Shown: positions 1 through 8,243 of the stretch, piece after piece
Layout of the letters: each line of letters starts with the position of its first letter
Position numbering within the stretch: the stretch's first letter is position 1
Origin: Candidatus Obscuribacterales bacterium
GTDB lineage: Bacteria; Cyanobacteriota; Vampirovibrionia; Obscuribacterales; Obscuribacteraceae
NCBI GenBank assembly: GCA_019747875.1
Contig: JAIEQI010000080.1
Location: 1 to 64,000, forward strand
Length of the DNA: 64,000 bases
Direction of reading: 5' to 3'
Program-made: the position numbers and the translations under genes
Notes under the pieces: model-generated
What the model was told of the DNA's origin: nothing
What the model saw: the letters and a program-made list of their open reading frames with translations, nothing else
Databases searched by the model: none

Positions 1-159
1 ATTTCGAGGAAGCAGTGGAAACCGTCTAGTGGTGGATTTATCACTGTTAAGTGTCCACTAAAACGGGGCCACATCAATAAGGAATAAAAACGAGATGCCA
101 AATATTCCATTTTGATAGGTCGGCCTTTGTCCATCGACGGTTATCCTCGCATCCCGAGG

Positions 160-268
160 GCTTGGCCAACGCACTCCCGATGGTTGCCCAACGCACTCCC
201 GATGTTTGCCCAACGCACTCCCCATCGGGCTTGCCCAACGCAATTCCGATGGCTTCCCAACGCAAGAC
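160..268. repeat. 22-bp short tandem repeat, five copies
   Basis: The core CCAACGCA recurs at 166, 188, 210, 235 and 257, giving steps of 22, 22, 25 and 22 bp. The longer unit reads roughly CCCAACGCACTCCCGATG plus a 4-base tail. Short ORFs across it on either strand only translate the repeat and are not genes. The block lies downstream of clpB. No terminator-like T tract is visible, and nothing else is recognisable in positions 1-379. Confidence 0.85.
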
Positions 269-379
269 GCCCTAAGTAATATCGTATTATTAACTGTGCC
301 CGTGTGGGTCCTATAAGTGGCGCCGGGCAGAACTAGCCAGGCGAGCCAGTACACGCACCGAAGCATTGTGGAATTGTGA

Positions 380-3022
380 TTATTTTATGGTGACTAGAGC
401 TGCGTTCTTTTCGAAGTGCAGCTCGTCGTCTTTGACGTCCACTAGGATAGTGTCGCCATCGGCGAATCTTCCTTCCAACATTTGCAAGGAGAGGGTGTTC
501 TCGATTTCGCGTTGAATCAAGCGCTTCAGTGGGCGAGCACCGTACATCGGATCGTAGCCGGAACGGGCCAGCCAATCGGCGGCGGCGGCACTGAGTTCCA
601 ACACAATCTTGCGATCCGCCAATCTGCGATTGAGTAGGCGAATTTGCAGATCCACGATGTGCTTGAGCTGCTCCTGACTGAGTGCGTGGAACACAACGGT
701 CTCATCAATACGGTTCAAGAACTCAGGACGGAAATGTCCTCGCAGTGCCGTTAGAACCTGGTCTTTCATATGGTCGTATTCTGAGTCGCCATCAATAGCC
801 GAGCGCATTTGATAATCCAAAATGTGCTGGCTACCTATATTGGAGGTCATGATGATGACTGCGTTTTTGAAGTCTACCGTTCTGCCCTTAGAATCTGTGA
901 GGTGACCTTCATCCAGCACCTGCAAAAGCACGTTGAAAACGTCTCCGTGTGCTTTTTCAATTTCGTCGAAAAGCACGCATGTGTATGGGCGACGGCGCAC
1001 AGCTTCGGTCAACTGACCACCTTCATCAAAGCCCACATATCCCGGAGGCGCACCAATGAGCCTGGCGACCGTGTGCCGCTCCTGATACTCAGACATGTCG
1101 ATACGCACCATCGCACGCTCGTCGTCGAAGAGGAACTCGGCTAACGCTTTTGCTAACTCGGTTTTACCCACACCAGTTGGACCGAGGAACAAGAAGCTAC
1201 CAATCGGGCGGTTTGGATCCTTGAATCCAGCACGCGCACGACGCACCGCATTCGCCACCACTTCAATTGCTTCTTCTTGACCGATCACCCGCTTGTGCAG
1301 GTGATCTTCTAAGCGCAGCAATTTCTGAACCTCGCCCTCGATAAGCTTGGTGACAGGTATCCCTGTCCACTTCGATACTATTTCCGCGATGTCTTCTTCG
1401 CTAACTTCTTGCGAAAGCAAACGCGGACCCTGACCTTTCTTCTGGTTAAACTCTTGCTCTTCAATAGCAATTCGCTTTTCAATCTCAAGCAAAGTTCCAT
1501 ATTTCAATTGAGCAGCTCTAGCAAGATCCGTGTTTCTTTCGGCTTGCTCGATTTGCACATTAATCGCTTCCCGCTCAGCTTTTAACTGCTGTAACCGGTT
1601 CAGCGCATCCTTCTCTTCATTCCAACGACTACGCAAAACAGCAGCCTCATCCTGAATGTCTTGAATTTCCTTCTCGATTTTCTCCAGGCGTTCTTTGGAT
1701 GCACTGTCTCGTTCGCGCTTTAACGCTTCCCGTTCAATCTCCAATTGGATTTTCCGGCGCTCCATCTCATCAAGCTCAGCCGGCATTGAGTCGATTTCGA
1801 TGCGCATTCTTGCTGCCGCTTCGTCGATCAAGTCAATTGCTTTATCTGGCAAAGCTCGATCGGTAATATACCTATGAGAAAGTACAGCCGCCGCAACCAA
1901 GGCAGCGTCTTTGATTCTGACGCCATGGTGAACTTCGTACCTTTCCTTCAATCCGCGCAGAATTGAAATCGTATCCTCGACGCTCGGTTGCTCCACAAGA
2001 ACCGTTTGGAAACGACGTTCCAACGCCGGGTCTTTCTCCACATATTTGCGATATTCATCAAGAGTGGTCGCACCGATACAATGGAGTTCACCACGAGCTA
2101 GAGGCGGCTTCAACAGGTTACCGGCGTCCATTGAGCCTTCACCGGAAGAGCCGGCTCCTACGACGGTATGAAGTTCATCTATAAACAGGATTATTTTGCC
2201 ATTCGACTCGATAACTTCCTTCAATACAGCTTTCAACCGCTCTTCAAATTCACCACGATACTTCGCGCCCGCAATCAACGACCCGATATCCAGGGTCATC
2301 AGCTTTTTGCCTTTGAGCCCCTCCGGCACATCCTTCTTTGTAATTCGCTGTGCAAGACCTTCAACGATAGCCGTTTTCCCAACGCCTGGCTCGCCGACCA
2401 GCACGGGATTGTTTTTCGTCCGGCGGGACAAGACCTGCATAACTCTGCGGATTTCATCATCCCTGCCAATGACTGGGTCCAATTTTCCGGCAGCGGCAGC
2501 CTCAGTCAAATCCTTCCCGTATCGCGCCAGAGCCTGATATGTTTGCTCAGGATCTTGCGAGGTGATGTTCTGGTTTCCGCGAATCGTGGTCAATATTGAA
2601 AGAATGCGATCGCGGGTGACGCCGTTTTGCTTGAGAATGGTTCCTGCTTGCGACTTACCTGCATCGCAAAGAACGAGCATCAAATGCTCAACACTTATAT
2701 ATTGATCTTTGAGACGCTCAGCCTCTTTGCCCGCATCCTCAAGCATTGCGATCAGCTTGGACGAAACCATTATTTCGTCCTTCTTCATTGAAAGCGCAGA
2801 CGCTTTCGGCTGATTGTTCAGATAGCGAGTTAGTTCCTCAACAACTGGTTCGCGCTTTACCTGCAATGCCTCAAGAATCTTTCCCGCAAGCCCTTCTTCC
2901 TGCTCCAGCAAGCTTAAAAGCAGGTGCTCAGGCAAAACCTGCGCATGAGAGAACCTGGACAAAATGTCCTGACAATTGGTAACGGCTTCGCGTGCTTTAT
3001 GTGTAAAACGGTCTAGATTCAT
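380..3022 (-). CDS. clpB: ATP-dependent disaggregase ClpB
   Basis: This is the Hsp100 chaperone that, with DnaK/DnaJ, threads aggregated proteins through a hexameric ring in the cytoplasm. The 880-aa product has the full family layout: an N-terminal Clp_N repeat domain (about 1-145), NBD1 with Walker A GEPGVGKT (210-217), a long charged coiled-coil middle domain (about 400-530) that distinguishes ClpB from ClpA/C, and NBD2 with GPTGVGKT, followed by the C-terminal small domain. The open frame extends 18 codons further upstream, but the ATG at 3022 ([10 protein letters not shown]) matches the usual ClpB start and is preceded by GAGGTGG at good spacing. A TATAAT about 100 bases upstream may serve it. 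A J-domain gene lies divergently next door, though 870 bp away. Confidence 0.97.
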   Translation of the reverse strand: MNLDRFTHKAREAVTNCQDILSRFSHAQVLPEHLLLSLLEQEEGLAGKILEALQVKREPVVEELTRYLNNQPKASALSMKKDEIMVSSKLIAMLEDAGKEAERLKDQYISVEHLMLVLCDAGKSQAGTILKQNGVTRDRILSILTTIRGNQNITSQDPEQTYQALARYGKDLTEAAAAGKLDPVIGRDDEIRRVMQVLSRRTKNNPVLVGEPGVGKTAIVEGLAQRITKKDVPEGLKGKKLMTLDIGSLIAGAKYRGEFEERLKAVLKEVIESNGKIILFIDELHTVVGAGSSGEGSMDAGNLLKPPLARGELHCIGATTLDEYRKYVEKDPALERRFQTVLVEQPSVEDTISILRGLKERYEVHHGVRIKDAALVAAAVLSHRYITDRALPDKAIDLIDEAAARMRIEIDSMPAELDEMERRKIQLEIEREALKRERDSASKERLEKIEKEIQDIQDEAAVLRSRWNEEKDALNRLQQLKAEREAINVQIEQAERNTDLARAAQLKYGTLLEIEKRIAIEEQEFNQKKGQGPRLLSQEVSEEDIAEIVSKWTGIPVTKLIEGEVQKLLRLEDHLHKRVIGQEEAIEVVANAVRRARAGFKDPNRPIGSFLFLGPTGVGKTELAKALAEFLFDDERAMVRIDMSEYQERHTVARLIGAPPGYVGFDEGGQLTEAVRRRPYTCVLFDEIEKAHGDVFNVLLQVLDEGHLTDSKGRTVDFKNAVIIMTSNIGSQHILDYQMRSAIDGDSEYDHMKDQVLTALRGHFRPEFLNRIDETVVFHALSQEQLKHIVDLQIRLLNRRLADRKIVLELSAAAADWLARSGYDPMYGARPLKRLIQREIENTLSLQMLEGRFADGDTILVDVKDDELHFEKNAALVTIK

Positions 3023-3123
3023 GTTGCCACCTCGATTTGGCTGCCCAGCTCTAGCAAAGAAGCTGGGATTTGGCACCTGGTGATCCCGGGGAGCAGGACC
3101 TACAACTGATTATGTCGGGTGCG

Positions 3124-3129
3124 ATTATA
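3124..3129 (-). promoter_or_regulatory. candidate -10 box for clpB
   Basis: A perfect TATAAT on the minus strand lies about 100 bases upstream of the clpB ATG. No convincing TTGACA is seen 17 bp further upstream, so the box could be used by an alternative sigma factor or could be chance. Confidence 0.35.
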
Positions 3130-3825
3130 CGGGACTCACAAATTCCGTTTTTATTAACCACCCAAAATAGGAATTCAGATTGGTTCTTGATTGAGCAGTT
3201 AAAGTCAAGGGTTAAAACGGCGGTGCCGTCGGCTGAATGGACAATCCTCAGACCAGCGTGTTACGGCAAGAGCCGCCTTAACCAAGCGCGTCCCCATGCG
3301 TCGAAGTGAGATAGAATGCCATCGAAGTGCCGCCGCCTTTCCTTCATAGCAGGTTGAGATCACTAGCCTCAAAGCAGTTCTAGAGTTCCTGTCCCGCGCC
3401 TCCAAAGCGCATTTCCAGTGCCAAAAGGCTCCTCATAGGCTCAATAGTGAGAGTGCTGGCGCATGACTTGCAAGTGTACATCGAATTTCCCCATGCGTTA
3501 TTCGCCTTATTTGACAACACTTTTTGATACAAGATTTGGATATAAAGCCGCCCAGGATGCAGAATCTCATTTGAATTTCGCAGCCGATTTTATGCAGGAT
3601 TTTGTATCAGGCTATTTCCATGGGGGTGGAAAGCCTCGTCTTTGATTAGTGACTGGATGGAAAGCTCGGGCACTTGACGGAGCCCGTCTTCCACTGACAT
3701 CAAAATCCCCGACCTTTGAGAAAAAATCCTCAAAAAAGATAGGGTTCTGAAGTGATCTAGTAAGAGAAATGGGAATATGATTGGTGTTAGGTCATTTCAC
3801 CTGTAGTAGTAACTCACCGGTGCAC
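3130..3825. other. intergenic stretch without a recognisable gene
   Basis: This is divergent spacer between clpB and the J-domain gene. Short ORFs of 60-66 codons exist on both strands, but none has a Shine-Dalgarno site, a plausible protein composition or a neighbour relationship. I see no RNA gene in it. Confidence 0.6.
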
Positions 3826-3827
3826 TT

Positions 3828-3848
3828 GACAGCCAACGATTGGCTGTC
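3828..3848. promoter_or_regulatory. perfect 9-bp inverted repeat, candidate operator
   Basis: GACAGCCAA and TTGGCTGTC are exact inverse copies separated by CGA. The dyad sits 46 bp before the start of the J-domain gene and 32 bp before its putative -10 box. It could be a dimeric repressor or activator site. The 3-nt loop and lack of a T tract argue against a terminator. Confidence 0.5.
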
Positions 3849-3879
3849 GGGCGTGACCAACTGTTGTCCCAATTCGACC

Positions 3880-3885
3880 TATAGT
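3880..3885 (+). promoter_or_regulatory. candidate -10 box (TATAGT) giving a leaderless mRNA
   Basis: TATAGT ends 8 nt before the ATG at 3894, so transcription would begin at or next to the start codon. No Shine-Dalgarno sequence precedes this ATG, consistent with leaderless translation. No good -35 hexamer is seen. Confidence 0.35.
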
Positions 3886-3893
3886 GGCTACCT

Positions 3894-4583
3894 ATGCTGG
3901 AATATAACGAAGACTTTTACGCAGTATTGGGTGTCGAGGAAACCGCGGCGCCAGAGGAAATAAGAAAGGCTTATCTGAAACTGGCTAAAAAACTGCATCC
4001 CGACCGTTTTCCAAACGACCCGGAAAAACGTGCAGAGGCTCAAGCCGAGTTTTCGAAAGTAACTCGAGCCCATGATGTGCTGTCAGATGCGAAGCAGCGC
4101 GATGAATATAACGCTCTTCGTACGTTGGCAAAGACAAGATCGGGACAGCCAGTTGAGGCCTCCGCAGGCGGAACAGCCACCGCTACCGCCACCGCCACCG
4201 AACAAAAGACAGACAACAAAGAAACCTGGGCGCAAAAACATTGCGACCGCGCAAACGACTTGCTCAGAAGAAAGAAGTTTGCAGATGCTGAAACTGCTAT
4301 AAAGGAAGCAATCCGGCTGAATCCTAATAGCGCAATTTTCCATAGCACTTTGGCCGAAATTCACCTGGCCAGAGGATGGAAAACACTAGCAACTACTGCG
4401 GTTCAACAAGCTCTGAAGTTAGATCCCAAAAACCATGAAGCTAAACAAGTTGAATTGAAACTAAAAGCTGGGCAAGCCAAAACTGGCGATCCGAAGAAGG
4501 ATGCCAAGAGTTCGGATTCATCGGGCGGCGAGAAAAAAGGCTTCTTAGATCAACTTAAGGAACTGCTAAACAAGAAGATGTAG
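3894..4583 (+). CDS. J-domain and TPR protein (DnaJ-like co-chaperone)
   Basis: The 229-aa product begins with a J domain (about 6-66) carrying the HPD signature at residues 35-37, the motif that stimulates DnaK ATP hydrolysis. An Ala/Thr-rich linker encoded by a short ACCGCC microsatellite follows at about 4177-4200. Next come roughly two TPR units (about 115-190), then a Lys/Asp/Ser-rich tail. There is no signal peptide, zinc-finger region or DnaJ C-terminal substrate domain, so this is a specialised type III J-protein with a TPR docking surface, not DnaJ itself. The start is the first ATG, preceded by a -10-like TATAGT but no ribosome-binding site. A perfect dyad lies upstream. Confidence 0.85.
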   Translation: MLEYNEDFYAVLGVEETAAPEEIRKAYLKLAKKLHPDRFPNDPEKRAEAQAEFSKVTRAHDVLSDAKQRDEYNALRTLAKTRSGQPVEASAGGTATATATATEQKTDNKETWAQKHCDRANDLLRRKKFADAETAIKEAIRLNPNSAIFHSTLAEIHLARGWKTLATTAVQQALKLDPKNHEAKQVELKLKAGQAKTGDPKKDAKSSDSSGGEKKGFLDQLKELLNKKM

Positions 4584-4705
4584 GGCGGTTTTCAGCCTTT
4601 CGACAGTTAACAATAACCTTGTAAAGAACAAAACTAAGCGCTACTCTTAGGAACTGCTTCGTTAGAAGTTCGTCAGTTCCTATGGAATCCTATTGGGAAG
4701 TCAAC

Positions 4706-5998
4706 GTGAAAGCGCTTATTCCCCTGACAATTGCTTGTGTTCTAGCAAGTTCGCTCTCCATCACTGGAAGTCCGAGCTTGGCGAATGGTCAAGATAGTAC
4801 GTTGTCAACAGGAGTCCCGTCGACTTCACACCTGAATTCACCCCAACAGACTCCAGCCAGAATTGCCTCCAGCATTGGAAAATCGGCGGCTTCAACCGGT
4901 GCAGTACCGGCAGCGATTCCTGTGAGCGTAGCCACAGCCAACGAGTCTTCACCGCATGTGGTATCAGAGTCTAGCTCCGGCGACAGCTCAAAACATACAG
5001 CACCGGCTGGCAAGGTACTCAAAGGTGGTGTCAGCCATACCGTATCTCCCTTTAAGGGAGACGGAACAGTCGAGACGATCAAGCAAGGAACCTCACTCAA
5101 TCTCACTTTCAGCGCCAACCTCAACTCGGAATTAAGTCAGGTCGGTGATAAGGTCGTTGCACGCGTCTCCACAGACCTAAAAGATGGAAGCAAAGTCGTT
5201 TTACCCGGTCAATGGTATGTCGTTGGGAAGGTTAGCCGCATCGAAGGAAGAAAGCGCCTTGGCCGCGACGGCTATTGCGAGATCAAGTTTGAAAAACTGG
5301 TGTCACCAGATTGCAAATTCGAAGCACCGATTGATGCTACGATTAGCACCAAGGACAGTACCATCAAGACCGTTGCCACTCAGGTGGCAAAAAGCTCAAA
5401 GAACATGGGAATCGGAGCCTTTGCCGGCTCACTGCTTTCGCTTCAAATCGGCGGCATCGGCACCGCGATTTCTACGTATGGAATATCAATCGGAGTTGGC
5501 GCTGCGGCCGGAGCAACCTTAGGATTAGCGGCATTTCTGAAAAATAAAGGCGACATCTTATGCACGCTTCCGGGCGATGAAATGACCGTGCGATTGCCGG
5601 TTCCAGTAGAGATTCCAGCGTTCAATCAAGAAGTTCTTCAAATAAAGAGAGAACTTCCGAAGTTGGACAACGTCGGCATTACAGTTCTAGAAAAGCGATT
5701 TTTGGCCCATCCATATGGAGACAAACAGTCGCGTCTACTTAGCGTAAAAATACGAATAGAGAATCACTCCAAGAAGACATACGGCTTCGAAAATATCGCC
5801 GTAATATCAGACCGGGGCGATCAATATACACCGTATGTCGCTTCGATGATTGACAAGCAACGCTTTCAGAAAGTGGCTCCAGAAGCCACTAAAGAGGCTG
5901 ATATAACTTACGATGTAGCGAGTCCGAAATGCAAATATTGGCTTGTGCTATGGGATCAAGCTCGATCCAATATACTTTCGCAAGTGCCAATAAATTAA
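4706..5998 (+). CDS. secreted protein with glycine-zipper-like segment, unknown function
   Basis: The frame opens at an ATG at 4682, but a GTG at 4706 has GGGAAG five bases ahead and starts directly at a signal peptide (MKALIPLTIACVLASS, cleavage likely after SLA), so I prefer it. The mature part has a Ser/Thr/Pro-rich linker. A beta-rich region follows in which small-polar pieces such as DGSKVVLPG and the VGKVSRIEG stretch loosely recall VirB10/TrbI-type outer domains. Then comes a Gly/Ala-rich hydrophobic stretch (about 235-280) like a glycine zipper, and a C-terminal beta domain. It is probably periplasmic or envelope-attached. No enzyme motif is seen and I do not recognise a named family. 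Confidence 0.75.
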   Translation: MKALIPLTIACVLASSLSITGSPSLANGQDSTLSTGVPSTSHLNSPQQTPARIASSIGKSAASTGAVPAAIPVSVATANESSPHVVSESSSGDSSKHTAPAGKVLKGGVSHTVSPFKGDGTVETIKQGTSLNLTFSANLNSELSQVGDKVVARVSTDLKDGSKVVLPGQWYVVGKVSRIEGRKRLGRDGYCEIKFEKLVSPDCKFEAPIDATISTKDSTIKTVATQVAKSSKNMGIGAFAGSLLSLQIGGIGTAISTYGISIGVGAAAGATLGLAAFLKNKGDILCTLPGDEMTVRLPVPVEIPAFNQEVLQIKRELPKLDNVGITVLEKRFLAHPYGDKQSRLLSVKIRIENHSKKTYGFENIAVISDRGDQYTPYVASMIDKQRFQKVAPEATKEADITYDVASPKCKYWLVLWDQARSNILSQVPIN

Positions 5999-6053
5999 TA
6001 TTGCGGTTTCCCCCACTACATTGCTGGTAATTAATCCTAACTAGAGCTAATAT

Positions 6054-6860
6054 ATGGACATTCAGAGGGCAGCTATTTATGAGCATCTTGCGGGAAATAC
6101 GAATCCCGCACAAATGGGCAATGAGAAGCTCGAAGTAGTTAACAGGCAGAGTGGGGGTCTAGGAATGAAAGCACGCATAACGCAAATGCTGCAGCACATT
6201 CACGGTGGAGCAAATCAACATAATCGACAACAACAAGATTGGCAAATGCATAAAAACCAGACACCATCAGTTGATTATGAGAAGCTCCTTCGCGAAAAGG
6301 ATAGAGAGATAGATCGCTTGCGACATGAGCTGTCGAATACACAGGCTCGCTTGCAAGAGATGATGGGCTCAGATCTTCTGACCCAACTGCCTAATCGACA
6401 TGCATTCAAAGATCATTTGACGCATTCATTAAAGAGAGCAGTACGCCTTGGTTATTCGTTGTCCCTCATGCTAATCGACATTGATTGTTTGCGTGAAATC
6501 AACGTCAAATATGGACACGAAATCGGCGATGAAGTGCTCATCGAAGTATCCAAAATTTTGAAGAATTCAGTCCGCGAAATCGATATGCCTGCAAGATGGG
6601 GCGGCGAAGAACTAGTAGCCGTGCTCCACGAGACAGATCTTGAAGGGGCAGCTACAGTTGCAGAACGCGTTCGCCGCAAAGTAGCAATGCTCGAAATCAA
6701 AGATCCACGCACAGGCAAATTGATCAGCCTGACCGCCTCACTAGCAGTAGCGGCATATCCAAAACACAGCTGCGATCCACAAGGCTTGCTTGAAGCAGCT
6801 TGCGATGGAATGATCGAAGCTAAAGCAAAAGGCGGCAACGTCGTCGTCGTTGCTGTTTAA
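6054..6860 (+). CDS. GGDEF diguanylate cyclase
   Basis: The product makes the second messenger cyclic di-GMP from two GTP. A short coiled coil (about 74-104) precedes a GGDEF domain (about 105-265). The active-site signature is the GGEEL variant at 183-187, and an RxxD autoinhibitory I-site (REID, 174-177) sits five residues before it, so the enzyme looks active and product-inhibited. There is no membrane segment or sensory domain; the N-terminal 70 residues are polar and of unknown role. The ATG at 6054 lacks a clear ribosome-binding site, and a later ATG at 6165 (MKARITQML) is possible. It is the only c-di-GMP gene in the window. Confidence 0.9.
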   Translation: MDIQRAAIYEHLAGNTNPAQMGNEKLEVVNRQSGGLGMKARITQMLQHIHGGANQHNRQQQDWQMHKNQTPSVDYEKLLREKDREIDRLRHELSNTQARLQEMMGSDLLTQLPNRHAFKDHLTHSLKRAVRLGYSLSLMLIDIDCLREINVKYGHEIGDEVLIEVSKILKNSVREIDMPARWGGEELVAVLHETDLEGAATVAERVRRKVAMLEIKDPRTGKLISLTASLAVAAYPKHSCDPQGLLEAACDGMIEAKAKGGNVVVVAV

Positions 6861-6990
6861 TCAATCGACCTCAATCACCTTCGAACACAATAAAAGATCT
6901 CTTCCGAATCCAACGCAGGCGCATTTCAGTGCGTCCGATGCGGCAGTCCGTCGAAAGACTGAGTTATTTTCGATGCCGGGATTTGATCTC

Positions 6991-7272
6991 GAAAGATCGA
7001 AGCCGGCAAGATGCCGGCGCTCCCGGATCGAACCGAACTCCCAAATGAGCGATTCGCTCTCGAAAGATCGAAGCCGGCAAGATGCCGGCGCTCCCGGATC
7101 GAACCGAACTCCCAAATGAGCGATTCGCTCTCGGAAGATCGAAGCCGGCAAGATGCCGGCGCTCCCGGATCGAACCGAACTCCCAAATGAGCGATTCGCT
7201 CTCGGAAGATCGAAGCCGGCAAGATGCCTACGCTCCCGGAGCGAACCGAGCGCCCAAATGAGCGATTCGTTC
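6991..7272. repeat. 71-bp tandem repeat with GC hairpins, four copies
   Basis: Unit starts at 6991, 7062, 7133 and 7204 are exactly 71 bp apart. The first three copies are nearly identical and the fourth is diverged. Each unit carries GCCGGC-AAGAT-GCCGGC, a 6-bp GC stem with a 5-nt loop (degraded in copy four), followed by GCTCCCGGATCGAACCGA and GAGCGATTCG. Short ORFs across it give repetitive peptides with AGILPAS, typical of translated REP-like elements, and are not genes. It fills the gap between the diguanylate cyclase and a convergent membrane protein. Related hairpins occur near 18.3 and 55.4 kb. Confidence 0.92.
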
Positions 7273-7282
7273 GTTGAAGCAA

Positions 7283-8164
7283 TTACTCTGCCAGCCGGCT
7301 CTGAAGCTGATCAAGCTTCTCCGAAATGTCGAGTCCGTCAAAGCGCATTTTTAGCATGCGATAGATGAACGCTGCACCGCAAATCTGAAATGACAGCATT
7401 ATGATCTGGCTGCCAGTCGCAAACGTAATTTCGAAGCATTCTTTCAACACAGGGGTAAGCGAACGCGGCAACGGCAACTGATCAATAAACATGGACATGG
7501 TTTCGAACAATTGAAAGGGCATTTCGCAGGTCACAAGCGCAAAACCAAAGAACAAGAAGATCCCAAACGTGTAGTACGGTGCCTTTGACTGCAGCTGGAA
7601 TACTTTTTTCAAAGCCATCCATGGCGAACAATTCTCAACCTCTGAAACATACGCCCAGAAGGTAGTCCAAATAATCAGGCATGCCTGGGGCCATATGACG
7701 CACAAAATACCCAACCACAAAAAAAGCGCCAAAACTTTGTCTGAAGTTAGCCCCGATGCCGTCAGCACATAGGTTGACACGGCAACGACGGCGAAAAGCA
7801 TGTCACTCAGAATGATGGGCAGGAAAAGCAGAAGGACTCGCGGCTGCCTGGACCGCGCCAGGGCTTTATCGAAGTCGGTTTCCTTGCCGGAAAACACCCG
7901 CCAACTAGCAATCATGCGTGAGCCAAACTCAAACTGAACTACAACCAGCAAGCAAAGCGCAAAAACCATAGCAGCGACGGCATACGGGGACTCCAAAGAC
8001 TTTCCCAGCCAGAAAATCGCGTGCCAGTCAGCACAGTAGAAAAAACTAACCAGCGCTAATCGCCGAACAAATAGCTTTATGTCAGACCGAAACCAGCGCA
8101 GAGAGCGGCTTACCGCATCATAAACGGATAGTTCAGTGCTGGTCGATAGAGGGGAAACAGCCAT
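7283..8164 (-). CDS. polytopic membrane protein, unknown function
   Basis: A 293-aa integral membrane protein with about six hydrophobic helices separated by short polar loops. It has no signal peptide and ends in an amphipathic helix with Leu/Gln/Arg (EKLDQLQSRL). Aromatic-rich helices dominate and no catalytic or transport motif is visible, so I assign no family. On the minus strand TATACT ends six nucleotides before the ATG, suggesting a leaderless transcript, and there is no Shine-Dalgarno sequence. It is divergent from the acyl-CoA ligase gene 79 bp away, so the two may share a control region. Confidence 0.75.
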   Translation of the reverse strand: MAVSPLSTSTELSVYDAVSRSLRWFRSDIKLFVRRLALVSFFYCADWHAIFWLGKSLESPYAVAAMVFALCLLVVVQFEFGSRMIASWRVFSGKETDFDKALARSRQPRVLLLFLPIILSDMLFAVVAVSTYVLTASGLTSDKVLALFLWLGILCVIWPQACLIIWTTFWAYVSEVENCSPWMALKKVFQLQSKAPYYTFGIFLFFGFALVTCEMPFQLFETMSMFIDQLPLPRSLTPVLKECFEITFATGSQIIMLSFQICGAAFIYRMLKMRFDGLDISEKLDQLQSRLAE

Positions 8165-8170
8165 TCTAAG

Positions 8171-8176
8171 AGTATA
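8171..8176 (-). promoter_or_regulatory. candidate -10 box (TATACT) adjoining the start codon
   Basis: TATACT on the minus strand is followed by six bases and then the ATG at 8164. If it is used, the mRNA would start at the initiation codon. No strong -35 is seen. Confidence 0.35.
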
Positions 8177-8243
8177 GTCAGCTTATCGAGAACTAGCTCT
8201 TGATTAACGAGGCATAACGCGAGTTTTGCTGGAAACTCGGATA

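Noticed and set aside
3463..3645. 60-codon plus ORF in the clpB/J-domain gap
   Set aside because: No ribosome-binding site and no family resemblance; the size is within chance expectation for this gap.
6991..7272. CRISPR array or coding repeats
   Set aside because: The whole 71-bp unit is conserved with no variable spacers, and the encoded peptides are typical of translated REP elements.
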